NCBI GenBank assembly: GCA_905479195.1
Contig: CAJQLO010000001.1
Span: 556,694 to 620,693 of the forward strand
Source of the DNA: an uncultured Gammaproteobacteria bacterium
GTDB lineage: Bacteria > Pseudomonadota > Gammaproteobacteria > GCA-002705445 > GCA-002716945
Direction of reading: 5' to 3'
DNA: 64,000 nt
A program made the translations under genes and the position numbers. The notes below the pieces were generated by a model. The model did no database searches, was not told the origin of the DNA, and worked only from the letters and a program-made list of their open reading frames with translations. Positions within the stretch are counted from its first letter, which is position 1. Every line of letters begins with the position of its first letter. Of the stretch, positions 22,408 through 32,544 are shown in pieces.

Positions 22408-25215
22408 TTAACCAGTATTTTTCATCCCTTTGGCAATAGCATGAATCGTTCTAAGCAATGGATCAAATAGATCTTCATTATTATTCTTGCGGCACTCTTT
22501 TAATAATTTAACTTGTATATAATTTAAAGGGTCAAGATAAGGCATTCTTCTATGTATTGATAAAGACACAGGAGATGATGCAGATAATAATTCACTTGTA
22601 TCAGTTATTTTTAAAAGTAATTTTCTCGTTAGATTATATTCATTTTCTATCTTATGAATAATAATTTTTGCAGACTTTTGATCTTCCACAAGCTCAGAAT
22701 AATCTCTTGCAATATTTAAATCAGCTTTTGCTAATGCCATTCTAATATTATCTAACAACACATTAAAATATGGCCATTTTTTATACATATTTTGCAAAAG
22801 GTTCAGATTTTTTTCATCGCCATCTAAAACCTTCTCTATAGCAGAACCAAGACCATACCATGCAGGAAGAGTGTGTCTTGAAAGAGACCATCCAAAAACC
22901 CATGGTATTGCTCTAATTGATCCTTTTGACCTATCAGATGTATTTCTATGAGAAGGCCTAGATCCAATATTTAATTGTCCTAATTCTTGGACAGGTGTTG
23001 CTTCATAAAAGTAATCTATTAAGCCGGGAGTATTATCTGTTAATTCTCTATAATGTTCCTCGCCTTTTTGTGACATCAATTCCATATTTTTTTCAATAAC
23101 ACTATCAGTTTTTGGTCCTTCTGAGACTAAGTGTTGACTGGCTTTCATGAGTCCACCAATAGCCATTTCTAATTCATAAACAGCAGTTTCATAAGATGCA
23201 TATTTATATGATAAAACTTCTCCTTGTTCAGTTATTTTTATCATGCCATTAACTGTACCATCTGGTTGAGCAACAATAGCATCATGTGTTGGACCGCCAC
23301 CTCTGCCAACTGTGCCTCCACGACCATGAAACATATGGCATTCTATAGAGTATTTCTTTGCAATTTCTGTAATTTCTTTTTGTGCTTTATAAAGACTCCA
23401 TGAAGAAGAGAGTATGCCTCCATCTTTACATGAGTCAGAATACCCAAGCATAATTTCTTGCCTATTTTTTACATTCTTAAGAATCTCTTTATATAAATCG
23501 TTATCCAGAAGTTTTTCAAGTATAGGGCTAATTCTTGATAGATCATCTATTGTTTCAAATAAAGGAGAAACTTTAACACTGCTCATCCATCCTTTTTTGT
23601 CATCTTTTCTAACCATTCCTGTTAGTCTTGCTATAGCAAGAACCTCAAGTACATGGCTTGCTTCATGTGTCATCGATATTATATAGTGACCAAATGCATC
23701 TTCACTAATTTCTTTGCGCAGCTTAACCATAGTGAGAAAAACATCAACTACAGTCTTAGTATCTTTAGATAGTTTTTCATAAATAGAATCAATTTTAAAA
23801 TCACCTTTTATAATAGACTCTAGAGTAATTATGCGATTATTTTCATCTAAAGATAAATAATCTTCATTGTTTAGTAAATTTATAATCTCATGAATAGCAT
23901 TGCTATGTTTTGTAGATTCTTCCCGTACATCAAGATTAACTAGAAAAAAACCACATGTTTCAACTAATCGAATTAAATCCTTTAAGCCAAAGTCTATTAA
24001 TTTTTCGTCTTTATCATGCATTAAAGAGTCTCTTATAAGATATAGGTCTTTAAGAAGCTCTTTTTCATTTTTATAAGCATGTACTCTTTCTTTATATTCT
24101 CTTTTATTTTTATAATCATTTATGGTTTTAAGTGATTCGCTTAATCTGAACTCCATGAATTTTAACTTTCTCCTGTAAGGTTCCTTGATAAAATCTTGAG
24201 TATTACCATGAAGAGCATCTCGAGCATACTTATCATCCATAGCTAACGATTCTAGAAATGCTTTAGATAAATTTGTATGTTGAATAGAGTGGGTTAAATA
24301 TTTAGATAATCCTTTCGTTAATTCAATATATTCGGTTATTGCAGTTTCAGCATGCATATAAACTGCTTGGCATGTAACTTCAGATGTTACAAATGGATTT
24401 CCATCTCTATCACCCCCAATCCAAGAACCAAAACGAATAAAACTGGGAACTTTAATATCATTTTTTGACGGATCATTTTGATACGTTCTAGATATAGCTT
24501 TTTCTAGATCACCATATATTTGCGGTATGGCTTTAAACAATGATGTTCTAAAGTAATATAAACCATTTTCTACCTCATCAATAACGGTCGGCTTTTTTAA
24601 TCTGACTTCATCAGTTTTCCATAATATCAGTATTTCAGATTCAAGTTTTTCTAGCAGCTCTTCTTTTTTGATAGATTGCCCTTTATATTCTTGGAACTCT
24701 AGTATCATAGAAAATATACGTCTCATTAGATGCATTTCACTACGTCTTTTCGCTTCTGTTGGATGAGCAGTAAAAACAGGGATGTATTTTAAATGCCCTA
24801 GTAACCCTTGAAGGTCTTCACCGCTAATTTTTTGACCTATAAACTCTCTAAGTGTACTGTCAAATGAACCATCCCAAGAATCATAACCAGATTTAAGTCG
24901 TCTTTCCCGATTAATATGTTGAAATGCTTCCTCGGTGACGTTTACCAGTGCAAAATATTTGCTATAAGATCTTATGACATCGGTCAGTGTATTTCTGTCT
25001 AGTTTTCCAATGTATCTAATTAGCTGATCATGCTTAACACTGCTTTCATTCTCCCTAAGGCCAATAAAGCCCTTTCTTAATTTTTCTACAGCATTATATA
25101 CACCTTTGCCAGCATGAGTTTTAATCACTCTGCCCAAAAGTGTTCCAAGTAATTTTACTGTTGTTCGAAGCTGCCTGTCATTAATAGCATCGTGTTGTCT
25201 TAAAAATCTTGCCAT
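22408..25215 (-). CDS. ppc: phosphoenolpyruvate carboxylase
   Basis: Carboxylates PEP to oxaloacetate, an anaplerotic step feeding the TCA cycle and the aspartate family. 935 residues. Catalytic segments are FTAHPTEAKRR (active-site histidine), FIRFGSWIGGDRDGNPFV, GYSDSCKDGG, the FHGRGGTVGRGGGP glycine loop and QLNIGSRPSHR. The C-terminus ends NTG, as in almost all PEP carboxylases. GYSDSCKDGG differs from the common GYSDSAKDAG by two residues. The start is preceded by AAAGGAAT. Confidence 0.97.
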   Translation of the reverse strand: MARFLRQHDAINDRQLRTTVKLLGTLLGRVIKTHAGKGVYNAVEKLRKGFIGLRENESSVKHDQLIRYIGKLDRNTLTDVIRSYSKYFALVNVTEEAFQHINRERRLKSGYDSWDGSFDSTLREFIGQKISGEDLQGLLGHLKYIPVFTAHPTEAKRRSEMHLMRRIFSMILEFQEYKGQSIKKEELLEKLESEILILWKTDEVRLKKPTVIDEVENGLYYFRTSLFKAIPQIYGDLEKAISRTYQNDPSKNDIKVPSFIRFGSWIGGDRDGNPFVTSEVTCQAVYMHAETAITEYIELTKGLSKYLTHSIQHTNLSKAFLESLAMDDKYARDALHGNTQDFIKEPYRRKLKFMEFRLSESLKTINDYKNKREYKERVHAYKNEKELLKDLYLIRDSLMHDKDEKLIDFGLKDLIRLVETCGFFLVNLDVREESTKHSNAIHEIINLLNNEDYLSLDENNRIITLESIIKGDFKIDSIYEKLSKDTKTVVDVFLTMVKLRKEISEDAFGHYIISMTHEASHVLEVLAIARLTGMVRKDDKKGWMSSVKVSPLFETIDDLSRISPILEKLLDNDLYKEILKNVKNRQEIMLGYSDSCKDGGILSSSWSLYKAQKEITEIAKKYSIECHMFHGRGGTVGRGGGPTHDAIVAQPDGTVNGMIKITEQGEVLSYKYASYETAVYELEMAIGGLMKASQHLVSEGPKTDSVIEKNMELMSQKGEEHYRELTDNTPGLIDYFYEATPVQELGQLNIGSRPSHRNTSDRSKGSIRAIPWVFGWSLSRHTLPAWYGLGSAIEKVLDGDEKNLNLLQNMYKKWPYFNVLLDNIRMALAKADLNIARDYSELVEDQKSAKIIIHKIENEYNLTRKLLLKITDTSELLSASSPVSLSIHRRMPYLDPLNYIQVKLLKECRKNNNEDLFDPLLRTIHAIAKGMKNTG

Positions 25216-25285
25216 ATATTCCTTTATTTTTGAATGAACTATACTACCTTAGATTAAATAGGAACTCACCATAGCATCTTAAAAA

Positions 25286-25310
25286 AATTTATGATAGCCA
25301 TTATAAATTT
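25286..25310. repeat. AT-rich inverted repeat
   Basis: AAATTTAT (25286-25293) and ATAAATTT (25303-25310) are perfect inverted 8-mers with a 9-nt spacer. It may be a hairpin or protein site upstream of ppc; the low complexity makes chance likely. Confidence 0.35.
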
Positions 25311-25340
25311 AAATGGATATATAAGAGAATTTAATATTAT

Positions 25341-25370
25341 TTAGAAGAATTTAGAAGAACTTAGAAGAAT
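25341..25370. repeat. three tandem copies of a 10-bp unit
   Basis: TTAGAAGAAT, TTAGAAGAAC, TTAGAAGAAT in direct succession (29 of 30 positions identical to the unit). The 10-bp period places each copy on the same DNA face. It lies 126 bp upstream of the ppc start and could be a regulatory array or a slippage product. Confidence 0.6.
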
Positions 25371-25580
25371 TTAACTATATTAATGATTATTGTTACCATT
25401 TATTTATGATGATTTGTTATTATTTTGCAATTTAAGCTACTCTCATATGCTGTTATATAAAAGAATAAAAAAAATTAAACAGATAAATAACACAACATAA
25501 TAAAAAATACCATGTTATTATAGGACAGAGTTATTAGTTTAATGACTTTCTTCCAATCAAAACATAATCTTATATTTTTT

Positions 25581-25841
25581 TTAAAAATTTAATTTAGATC
25601 TACCAACTAAGCTATAAGGTGCCCAATAAATTGGATGACTTGTCATGGGATTACGTATCATTTTAATTTTTGCTTTCTTTAGTGCCAGGGATAAATCCTC
25701 GTCTGCATCATCTAAAAAATTAAATGTATCTATAACTAAATCAGCAGAAGTGCTTGAAATAATTGACCAATGAGTCACCAGTAAACTTCTGGCACCAGAA
25801 TAGAAAAATGCGTTAGCAAGACCAGATAAGTTTAGAAAAGT
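25581..25841 (-). pseudogene. C-terminal remnant of a CHAT-domain (caspase-like) protein
   Basis: The open frame from an in-frame stop at 25842-25844 to the stop at 25581 encodes about 86 residues matching only the end of a CHAT peptidase domain: LSGLANAFFYSGARSLLVTH and W after it, then DLSLALKKAKIKMI and HPIYWAPYSLVG. In intact proteins the histidine-cysteine active site lies upstream of this part, so the fragment cannot be catalytic. A GTG at 25776-25778 would give a 65-residue frame but lies inside the domain. Presumed relic of a deleted gene; the rest is not in the window. Confidence 0.75.
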
Positions 25842-25859
25842 TTAGCGATACTGCTGAAT

Positions 25860-27086
25860 TTAGCGGTAGTTTTCTTCAATATATGACTGTAATATATCAA
25901 TGAATTGATTTTCAATATCATCCCCATGTAATGTTTTATATTTTTTCCCATCTATAAAGACTGGGGCCGCAGGGTTTTCATTGTTACCTGGTAAGCTAAT
26001 ACCAATATTTGCATGCTTTGATTCACCGGGGCCATTAACAATACATCCCATCACCGCAATATTTAAATCTTCAACTCCAGGATGTTTTTTCTTCCATGCA
26101 GGCATTTGATCACTTATATAGCTTTTGATAGATTTAGATAGTTCTATGAAATAGGTATTACTGGTTCTACCACAGCCAGGACACGATATTACCCGAGGAT
26201 TATAGTTTCTGATACCTAATGACGATAAAATTTGCTGACAGACTTCAACTTCTTCTGTTCTTGACTCGTTATTGTCAGGAGTAAGGGATACTCTGATTGT
26301 GTCTCCAATTCCTTTGTTTATAAGTATCGCTAATGCTGAAGCAGACGATATTATTGCATCACGACCTAATCCGGCTTCGGTTAGCCCTAAATGCAGTGGA
26401 TATTTGCATTCAACAGCTAAAGACTCATATATGTCGATTAAGTCCGCTACGTTGCTTGTTTTACAAGAAATGATGATTTTCTCTGGTTTCAAGCCAAGAG
26501 CTACAGCTTTATTAGCTGATGTTAAAACGGATTTAATTAGAATATTTTTCATTAAATCTGAATAACTTACATCACTTTTCTGATTAATTTTATTAGATAT
26601 AACTTCGTCTAAAGTCTGCTTATCAATGCTTCCCCAGTTACCGCCAATTCGAACAGCTTTGTCATTCTTTATGGCTATCTTGATAATCTGATCAAAATTA
26701 CTGTCAAACTTCTCTTTTGAACCTATATTGCCTGGATTTATCCGGTATTTGTCTAATACTGAGGCAGCATCAGGGTATTTGGTCAAAAGGGTGTGTCCAT
26801 TGAAATGAAAATCACCAACAAGGGGAACGTTATAATTCTTTTGAACAAGTAGTGACTTTATTGCTCCAACAGCAGCGGCAGATTTCTCATCATTAACCGT
26901 AATTCTCACTAATTCTGACCCAGCATCAGCTAGTTTCATGATTTGAGTAAAAGTAGCATTTATATCTGATGTATCTGTATTAGTCATTGACTGGATTCTA
27001 ATAGGATATTTAGAGCCTATATTAATATTGCCAACTTTTACTGAATATGTTTCACTTCGTTCGTTCATGGATATATTATATTGCAT
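25860..27086 (-). CDS. ispG: 4-hydroxy-3-methylbut-2-enyl diphosphate synthase (flavodoxin/ferredoxin)
   Basis: Penultimate step of the MEP isoprenoid pathway, a [4Fe-4S] enzyme. 408 residues with an IRIQSMTNTDTSDI start, the GNWGS and HLGLTEAGLGRDAIISS substrate region, and cluster ligands in SCPGCGRTSNTYF (CxxC) and GCIVNGPGESKHANIG (third cysteine and the glutamate). Two in-frame ATGs (27086 and 27068) are possible; the second gives MNERSETYSVKVGN. It is divergent from grpE over 53 bp. Confidence 0.96.
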   Translation of the reverse strand: MQYNISMNERSETYSVKVGNINIGSKYPIRIQSMTNTDTSDINATFTQIMKLADAGSELVRITVNDEKSAAAVGAIKSLLVQKNYNVPLVGDFHFNGHTLLTKYPDAASVLDKYRINPGNIGSKEKFDSNFDQIIKIAIKNDKAVRIGGNWGSIDKQTLDEVISNKINQKSDVSYSDLMKNILIKSVLTSANKAVALGLKPEKIIISCKTSNVADLIDIYESLAVECKYPLHLGLTEAGLGRDAIISSASALAILINKGIGDTIRVSLTPDNNESRTEEVEVCQQILSSLGIRNYNPRVISCPGCGRTSNTYFIELSKSIKSYISDQMPAWKKKHPGVEDLNIAVMGCIVNGPGESKHANIGISLPGNNENPAAPVFIDGKKYKTLHGDDIENQFIDILQSYIEENYR

Positions 27087-27139
27087 AATTAAGCTTTATA
27101 TATAAAATATTGTTGTGTAATAAACATAGAGAGTAAATT

Positions 27140-27712
27140 ATGACTTCAACAAACGACGAAGACAAAAAAGAATTAGAGGAAACAGAGGCGGACCCTACTA
27201 ATACTGCGTCTGAAGAAGAAGCGGTAGAGGCAGAAGCAGAGGAAGAAGTAGAGCTCAGCGAACTTGAAATACTTCAAAAAAAGCATGATGAACACTATGA
27301 TGGGCTTCTAAGAGCTAAAGCTGAAGTAGAAAATATTAAAAAACGAAGCTCTAAAGAAGTTGAAAATGCTTACAAATACTCAATTGAGTCTATATTACAG
27401 GAAATTATACCTATATATGATAGTTTGAGCCTGAGCTGTAAGCTTAGTAGTGACAAAACCACTAAAGAGCAACTAGAAGAAGGCAATAAACTCCTCTTAA
27501 GTATGTTTAAACAAATTCTCGAGAAAAATAATATCAAAGAAATTGATCCTGAAGGAGAGGTTTTTGACCCTGATCATCATCAAGCTATAAGTACTATAGA
27601 AGATAAAAAGAAAAAGAATGATGATATAGCTGAGGTTGTACAGAAAGGATATATTTTAAATGGCCGTGTAATTAAACCAGCTTTGGTAATAGTCATAAAA
27701 AATACTAGTTAA
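27140..27712 (+). CDS. grpE: nucleotide exchange factor GrpE
   Basis: Releases ADP from DnaK. 190 residues: an acidic, low-complexity N-terminus (residues 1-50), a long coiled-coil helix (ELEILQKKHDEHYDGLLRAK), then the beta domain with the conserved FDPDHHQAIST and KGYILNGRVIKPALVIV. Head of a grpE-dnaK-dnaJ chaperone set. Confidence 0.95.
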   Translation: MTSTNDEDKKELEETEADPTNTASEEEAVEAEAEEEVELSELEILQKKHDEHYDGLLRAKAEVENIKKRSSKEVENAYKYSIESILQEIIPIYDSLSLSCKLSSDKTTKEQLEEGNKLLLSMFKQILEKNNIKEIDPEGEVFDPDHHQAISTIEDKKKKNDDIAEVVQKGYILNGRVIKPALVIVIKNTS

Positions 27713-27714
27713 GA

Positions 27715-27740
27715 CTTGAAAAAAAAATTATTGTCCACAT
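27715..27740 (+). promoter_or_regulatory. sigma-32-type heat-shock promoter before dnaK
   Basis: CTTGAAA (27715-27721) and CCACAT (27735-27740) are separated by 13 bp. The first is a perfect match to the RpoH -35 consensus and the second a 5/6 match to CCCCAT. It lies in the 61-bp grpE-dnaK gap, so dnaK-dnaJ could be induced separately from grpE. Confidence 0.55.
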
Positions 27741-27773
27741 CTTCACAGTAGAAACAAAATTTAGGAGTAAATA

Positions 27774-29726
27774 ATGGCAAAGATAATCGGAATAGATTTA
27801 GGTACAACAAATTCATGTGTATCAGTTATGGATGGTGACAAGCCTAAAGTAATTGGAAATAGTGAAGGCGATAGAACAACGCCATCTTATGTTGCTTATA
27901 CCGATGATGGTAGCGTGCTAGTTGGACAGTCTGCAAAAAGACAAGCTGTAACTAATGCTGCGGATACACTCTATGCTATTAAAAGATTAATTGGTCGTAA
28001 ATTTGACGAAGAAGCTGTTCAAAAAGATATTAAAATGGTTCCGTATAAAATTTCAAAAGCTGAAAATGGAGATGCATGGGTGGAAGCAAAAGGTAATAAA
28101 ATATCTCCTCCTCAGGTTTCTGCAGAAATTTTAATGAAAATGAAACGTACAGCTGAAGACTATTTAGGAGCAGATGTTACTGAAGCAGTTATTACAGTTC
28201 CAGCATACTTTAATGATTCACAAAGACAGGCAACTAAAGATGCCGGAAGAATTGCAGGTTTAGAAGTAAAAAGAATAATCAATGAGCCTACTGCGGCAGC
28301 ATTAGCTTATGGTCTTGATAAAACACAAGCAGAGCAAAAAGTTGTTGTTTATGACCTGGGCGGCGGTACATTTGATGTATCTATAATCGAGATATCTAAG
28401 ATTGATGGTGAACAGCAATTCGAAGTACTTTCTACTAATGGTGATACATTCTTAGGTGGTGAAGATTTTGATTTAAGATTAATTGATCATATTGCTGATG
28501 AGTTTAAAAAAGAACAAGCTGTTGATTTGAGAAATGATCCATTAGCTATTCAAAGATTAAAAGAAGCTGCAGAAAAGGCAAAAATAGAATTGTCGTCAAG
28601 TAGCCAGACTGATATCAATTTACCATATGTGACAGCTGATGCTTCTGGGCCAAAACATTTAAATATGAAATTGACTAGAGCAAAACTAGAATCTCTTGTG
28701 GAAGATTTAGTTGCCAAAACAATCAAGCCATGCGAAATGGCGCTAAAAGATGCAGGTTTAACAGCAAAAGATATTAATGAAGTTATTCTTGTTGGTGGTC
28801 AAACACGTATGCCGAAGATACAAGAAGTGGTTCAAGCATTTTTTAAGAAAGAACCTAAAAAAGAAGTAAATCCAGATGAAGCTGTTGCGATGGGTGCAGC
28901 AATTCAAGCCGGTGTTTTAGGTGGAGACGTTAAAGATGTTTTACTTTTAGATGTAACACCATTAACTCTTGGGATAGAAACAATGGGTGGAGTAAGAACC
29001 CCACTAATAGAAAAAAATACTACGATTCCTACAAATAAATCTCAAACATTTTCTACAGCTGAAGATAATCAGCCAGCTGTTACAGTACACGTGCTTCAAG
29101 GTGAAAGAGAAATGGCGGCTGGAAATAAATCATTAGGAAGATTTGATTTATCTGATATACCACCTGCTCCAAGAGGGACACCTCAAATTGAAGTAGCCTT
29201 CGATATAGATGCAAATGGTATATTAAATGTCTCAGCTAAAGATAAAGCGACTGGGAAGGAACAGTCAATTATAATTAAAGCTTCAAGCGGGTTATCGGAA
29301 GAAGAAATTCAAAAGATGGTACAAGATGCTGAAACACATGCTGAAGAAGATAAAAAAGCTAAAGCACTTGTTGATGCAAAAAACAATGCGGAAGCAATGA
29401 TTCATGCATCTGAAAAATCTGTAAAAGATTTAGGTGATAAAGCGGATAAAGCAGAAGTTGAAAAAGTAAATGATGCGATCAAAGATCTTCAAGAAGAACT
29501 TAAGACAGATGATGCAGAAAAAATTACTGAAAAAACAATGAAGTTAACAGAGGCAGCTGGTAAGATTGCTGAGCAAGCTTATAAGGAAGAAGCAGCTAAA
29601 CAACAAGGCGCTGAAACAACTGAAGGAGAAGCTAAGTCAGACGATAATGTCGTAGATGCAGATTTCACTGAAGTTAAAGAAGAAACAGAAGAAACAAAAG
29701 AAGAGCCCAAGGCAGAAAATAAATAA
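27774..29726 (+). CDS. dnaK: molecular chaperone DnaK (Hsp70)
   Basis: 650-residue Hsp70. N-terminal ATPase: [48 protein letters not shown] and [16 protein letters not shown]. The linker is [19 protein letters not shown], then the substrate-binding domain and a helical lid. The acidic C-terminal tail contains [10 protein letters not shown]. Works with DnaJ and GrpE; strong GGAG ribosome site. Confidence 0.98.
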   Translation: MAKIIGIDLGTTNSCVSVMDGDKPKVIGNSEGDRTTPSYVAYTDDGSVLVGQSAKRQAVTNAADTLYAIKRLIGRKFDEEAVQKDIKMVPYKISKAENGDAWVEAKGNKISPPQVSAEILMKMKRTAEDYLGADVTEAVITVPAYFNDSQRQATKDAGRIAGLEVKRIINEPTAAALAYGLDKTQAEQKVVVYDLGGGTFDVSIIEISKIDGEQQFEVLSTNGDTFLGGEDFDLRLIDHIADEFKKEQAVDLRNDPLAIQRLKEAAEKAKIELSSSSQTDINLPYVTADASGPKHLNMKLTRAKLESLVEDLVAKTIKPCEMALKDAGLTAKDINEVILVGGQTRMPKIQEVVQAFFKKEPKKEVNPDEAVAMGAAIQAGVLGGDVKDVLLLDVTPLTLGIETMGGVRTPLIEKNTTIPTNKSQTFSTAEDNQPAVTVHVLQGEREMAAGNKSLGRFDLSDIPPAPRGTPQIEVAFDIDANGILNVSAKDKATGKEQSIIIKASSGLSEEEIQKMVQDAETHAEEDKKAKALVDAKNNAEAMIHASEKSVKDLGDKADKAEVEKVNDAIKDLQEELKTDDAEKITEKTMKLTEAAGKIAEQAYKEEAAKQQGAETTEGEAKSDDNVVDADFTEVKEETEETKEEPKAENK

Positions 29727-29728
29727 CA

Positions 29729-30853
29729 ATGGCTAAAAACGATTATTACCAAACACTCGGAGTAGGTCGAGAAGCTACTGCTGCTGAAATAAAAAAAGCA
29801 TATAAAAAACTTGCGATGAAACATCATCCTGATAGAAATCAGGGCGACAAAGCATCTGAGAAAAAATTTAAGGAACTATCTGAAGCTTATGAAGTTTTAA
29901 GTGATGATAATAAAAGACAGACTTATAATCAGTTTGGTCATGAAGGAATGGATTCTAGATTCGGCGGCGGAGGCGGAGCTGGTGGATTTTCAGGCGGAGG
30001 CGGATTCAATGATATTTTTGGTGATGTTTTCGGAGATATTTTTGGCGGAGGCGGAAGATCACAATCTAGGCGAGGCTCTGATCTCGAATACTCAATTGAA
30101 CTATCTTTAGAAGAAGCTGTAAGCGGGAAAGAAGCTAAGATGAAAATTCCTACTAGCATTAATTGCGTTGACTGCGATGCAACTGGAGCTAAAAACGGAA
30201 CAGCATTTAGTACATGTGATCAATGCGGTGGCGTTGGCCAAGTAAGAATGAGCCAAGGATTTTTTTCTGTACAACAGCCATGTCCAAGATGTGGAGGAAG
30301 AGGCAAAAGTATTGATGAAGTTTGCAATACCTGTTCTGGTGCCGGTAAAACCAATAAAACGAAAAGCTTATCAGTTAATATTCCAAGCGGTGTTGATACA
30401 GGTGACCAAATTCGTTTAAGTGGAGAAGGTGAGGCTGGTGGACAAGGTGCTCCTTCAGGAGACTTGTATGTCTCAGTTAGAGTGAAACCCCACCCGATAT
30501 TTCAGAGACAGCAAGATGATTTGCTATGTGAACAACCAATTAGTTATACAGCTGCTACATTGGGAGACAAGGTAATTGTACCAACTCTAAGTGGCGGAAA
30601 AATAGAACTTAAGATACCTAATGGCACACAGTCAGGTAAGCAATTTAGAATTAAAGGAAAAGGCGTTAAATCAGTTAGATCTAATTCAACTGGAGATTTA
30701 TATTGTCGAGTGCATATTGAAACCCCAGTTAATTTAACGAAAGAGCAAAAAGATCTTCTTTCGCAACTTGACAACTCTTTCAGAAAAGGCAAATCTAAAC
30801 ACATACCTAAAGAGTATACTTGGGTAGATAAAATTAAAGATTTTTTAGGTTAA
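29729..30853 (+). CDS. dnaJ: chaperone DnaJ (Hsp40)
   Basis: 374 residues. The J domain (1-70) contains the HPD tripeptide in HHPDRNQ. A G/F-rich linker follows (about 75-115). Four zinc CxxCxGxG-type repeats are [24 protein letters not shown] and CNTCSGAG. The C-terminal substrate domains follow. It starts 2 nt after dnaK and is transcribed with it. Confidence 0.97.
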   Translation: MAKNDYYQTLGVGREATAAEIKKAYKKLAMKHHPDRNQGDKASEKKFKELSEAYEVLSDDNKRQTYNQFGHEGMDSRFGGGGGAGGFSGGGGFNDIFGDVFGDIFGGGGRSQSRRGSDLEYSIELSLEEAVSGKEAKMKIPTSINCVDCDATGAKNGTAFSTCDQCGGVGQVRMSQGFFSVQQPCPRCGGRGKSIDEVCNTCSGAGKTNKTKSLSVNIPSGVDTGDQIRLSGEGEAGGQGAPSGDLYVSVRVKPHPIFQRQQDDLLCEQPISYTAATLGDKVIVPTLSGGKIELKIPNGTQSGKQFRIKGKGVKSVRSNSTGDLYCRVHIETPVNLTKEQKDLLSQLDNSFRKGKSKHIPKEYTWVDKIKDFLG

Positions 30854-30856
30854 CAA

Positions 30857-31609
30857 ATGACTTGTAATATAGCGATTAATGGCTTCTTCGGAAGAATGGG
30901 CCAATCAATTCATGCTGAATCTATGACACATGATTCTGCTAATATCACTCTAGGTTGTGACATTGAGGAAAAAATTCAAAATCATCAAAATATTGATGGT
31001 GTAATCCTCACATCTGATATAACTTCATCCGATAAATCTTTTGATGTAGTTATTGATTTTTCACTACCAAAACCATCAATAAATACAATAAATGCATGTG
31101 TCACGATAAAAAAACCAATGACTATTGGGACAACAGGTTTTGACGATAAACAATTATCTGTTATTAAGGAAGCATCAAAAACTATACCTATACTTTTAGC
31201 TCCAAATATGAGCCAGGGTGTTAATGTAAGTTTGAAATCTTTAGAGTCTATGTCAAAAGTACTTAAAGGCTATGATGTTTTGATAAAAGAAGTACACCAC
31301 GTAAATAAAATTGATTCACCTTCTGGAACAGCCATTAAAATGGCTCAAGTTATCTGTAAAGGTCTAGGTATTGAGCTTGGTGATGTTCACTCAGAAGAAT
31401 GCCCAGTTAAATTTGAATCTTTAAGAGAAAATACTGAAATAGGCACACATGAAGTAATATTTACAAGTGATTCTGATTCTATACATGTTAAACATTTAGC
31501 TAAAAATCGATCTATATTTGCTAAAGGAGCAATAGAGACATCAATTTGGGTTAGTAATCAAAAACCAGGGCTTTACTCATACCTAGATTATATGGATGAT
31601 GCCTCATGA
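30857..31609 (+). CDS. dapB: 4-hydroxy-tetrahydrodipicolinate reductase
   Basis: Lysine and meso-diaminopimelate synthesis. 250 residues, slightly short of E. coli (273). The NAD(P)H motif is INGFFGRMGQSI. The tetrahydrodipicolinate site is EVHHVNKIDSPSGTAIKMAQ, with the catalytic histidine pair and lysine. GTTGF is also present. It follows dnaJ by 3 nt and overlaps fabD through ATGA. Confidence 0.95.
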   Translation: MTCNIAINGFFGRMGQSIHAESMTHDSANITLGCDIEEKIQNHQNIDGVILTSDITSSDKSFDVVIDFSLPKPSINTINACVTIKKPMTIGTTGFDDKQLSVIKEASKTIPILLAPNMSQGVNVSLKSLESMSKVLKGYDVLIKEVHHVNKIDSPSGTAIKMAQVICKGLGIELGDVHSEECPVKFESLRENTEIGTHEVIFTSDSDSIHVKHLAKNRSIFAKGAIETSIWVSNQKPGLYSYLDYMDDAS

Positions 31610-32544
31610 GCTATGCTGTTTTATTTCCAGGACAAGGATCTCAGAACAAGGGAATGCTGGAGCCGTATATAAAAGACAGTGTGTTTTCTAAAATAATAGA
31701 TCAATCTTCTGAAATACTAGGTTATAACCTTACTGAAGTAGTACAGGATGAGTCTAAATTGAATAATACTCTCTATACCCAGCCGATAATGGTTGCTGTT
31801 TCTTATGCTATGTGGTGCGTTTGGAAAGAAAGGTCATCAGCTCTGCCATCTTATGCAGCAGGACATAGCTTAGGTGAATATACTGCATTAGTAGCAAATG
31901 AATTTATTTCTCTTGAAGATTGTCTTAATCTTGTGGTTATTAGAGCGAAATCTATGTTGGAAGCAATGGATGGGATCGAAGGAGGTATGGCAGCTGTAAT
32001 AGGCTTAAATGCTGAGGATATTCAATCAGTCTGTAGTGATTTATCCACAGATAAGGAGTTAATCCAGGCAGTGAATTTTAATTCCGAGAAACAAATTGTA
32101 GTGGCTGGCCACATGAATATTATTAAAGACTCTGCGCCATCATTCAAGTCAAAGGGGGCAAAGCTAGTTAAAGTCTTACCCGTTAGCATAGCAGCTCATA
32201 CTACACTTATGAATGAATGCTCAAGTGTACTGGATAAAATATTGATTAATATGGATAATCTTAATAATAATTTCCTATTTCCAGTTATACATAATGTTGA
32301 TGCCAAGCCTAAAGATACTAATAGTGATATAATTAATGCATTATGCAAACAGGTAAAGAGTCCTGTATTATGGACAAAAACAATAGAAAGTATCCGAGAG
32401 ATGAGTATTACTAAATTTATAGAAATTGGGCCGGGCAATATTCTTTCTGGGCTTAATAAAAGAATTGCTAGTGATATATCTTCAGTATCTATCTCTAATT
32501 ACGAAAATATAAATGTAGCGTCGGAGATGTGTCTAAATGACTGA
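31606..32544 (+). CDS. fabD: malonyl-CoA:ACP transacylase
   Basis: Loads malonate onto ACP for fatty-acid elongation. 312 residues, with FPGQGSQNKGM at the start, nucleophile S88 in GHSLGEYTAL, and AAHTTLM containing the catalytic histidine. KFIEIGPGNILSGLNKRI near the end is the FabD/PKS AT signature. It overlaps dapB by 4 bp and fabG by 8 bp. Confidence 0.95.
   Translation: MSYAVLFPGQGSQNKGMLEPYIKDSVFSKIIDQSSEILGYNLTEVVQDESKLNNTLYTQPIMVAVSYAMWCVWKERSSALPSYAAGHSLGEYTALVANEFISLEDCLNLVVIRAKSMLEAMDGIEGGMAAVIGLNAEDIQSVCSDLSTDKELIQAVNFNSEKQIVVAGHMNIIKDSAPSFKSKGAKLVKVLPVSIAAHTTLMNECSSVLDKILINMDNLNNNFLFPVIHNVDAKPKDTNSDIINALCKQVKSPVLWTKTIESIREMSITKFIEIGPGNILSGLNKRIASDISSVSISNYENINVASEMCLND

Larger units (their letters stand above)
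25216..25580. other. 365-bp gene-free stretch between ppc and the CHAT stump
   Basis: Very AT-rich and without a convincing reading frame on either strand. It contains an inverted repeat (25286-25310), three tandem 10-bp units (25341-25370) and A/T homopolymer runs (for example 25465-25475). Lying beside a decayed gene, it is probably degraded DNA plus the ppc promoter. No tRNA or conserved RNA structure was recognised. Confidence 0.6.

Noticed and set aside
25581-25778. Real 65-residue gene starting at GTG 25778
   Set aside because: The same frame continues upstream with CHAT-domain sequence to a stop, so the GTG is internal to a truncated domain; no ribosome site precedes it.
27774-29726. 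Antisense and frame-shifted open frames within dnaK, dnaJ, holB and the glycan genes
   Set aside because: They overlap strongly conserved proteins, show no family resemblance or ribosome sites, and are expected by chance.
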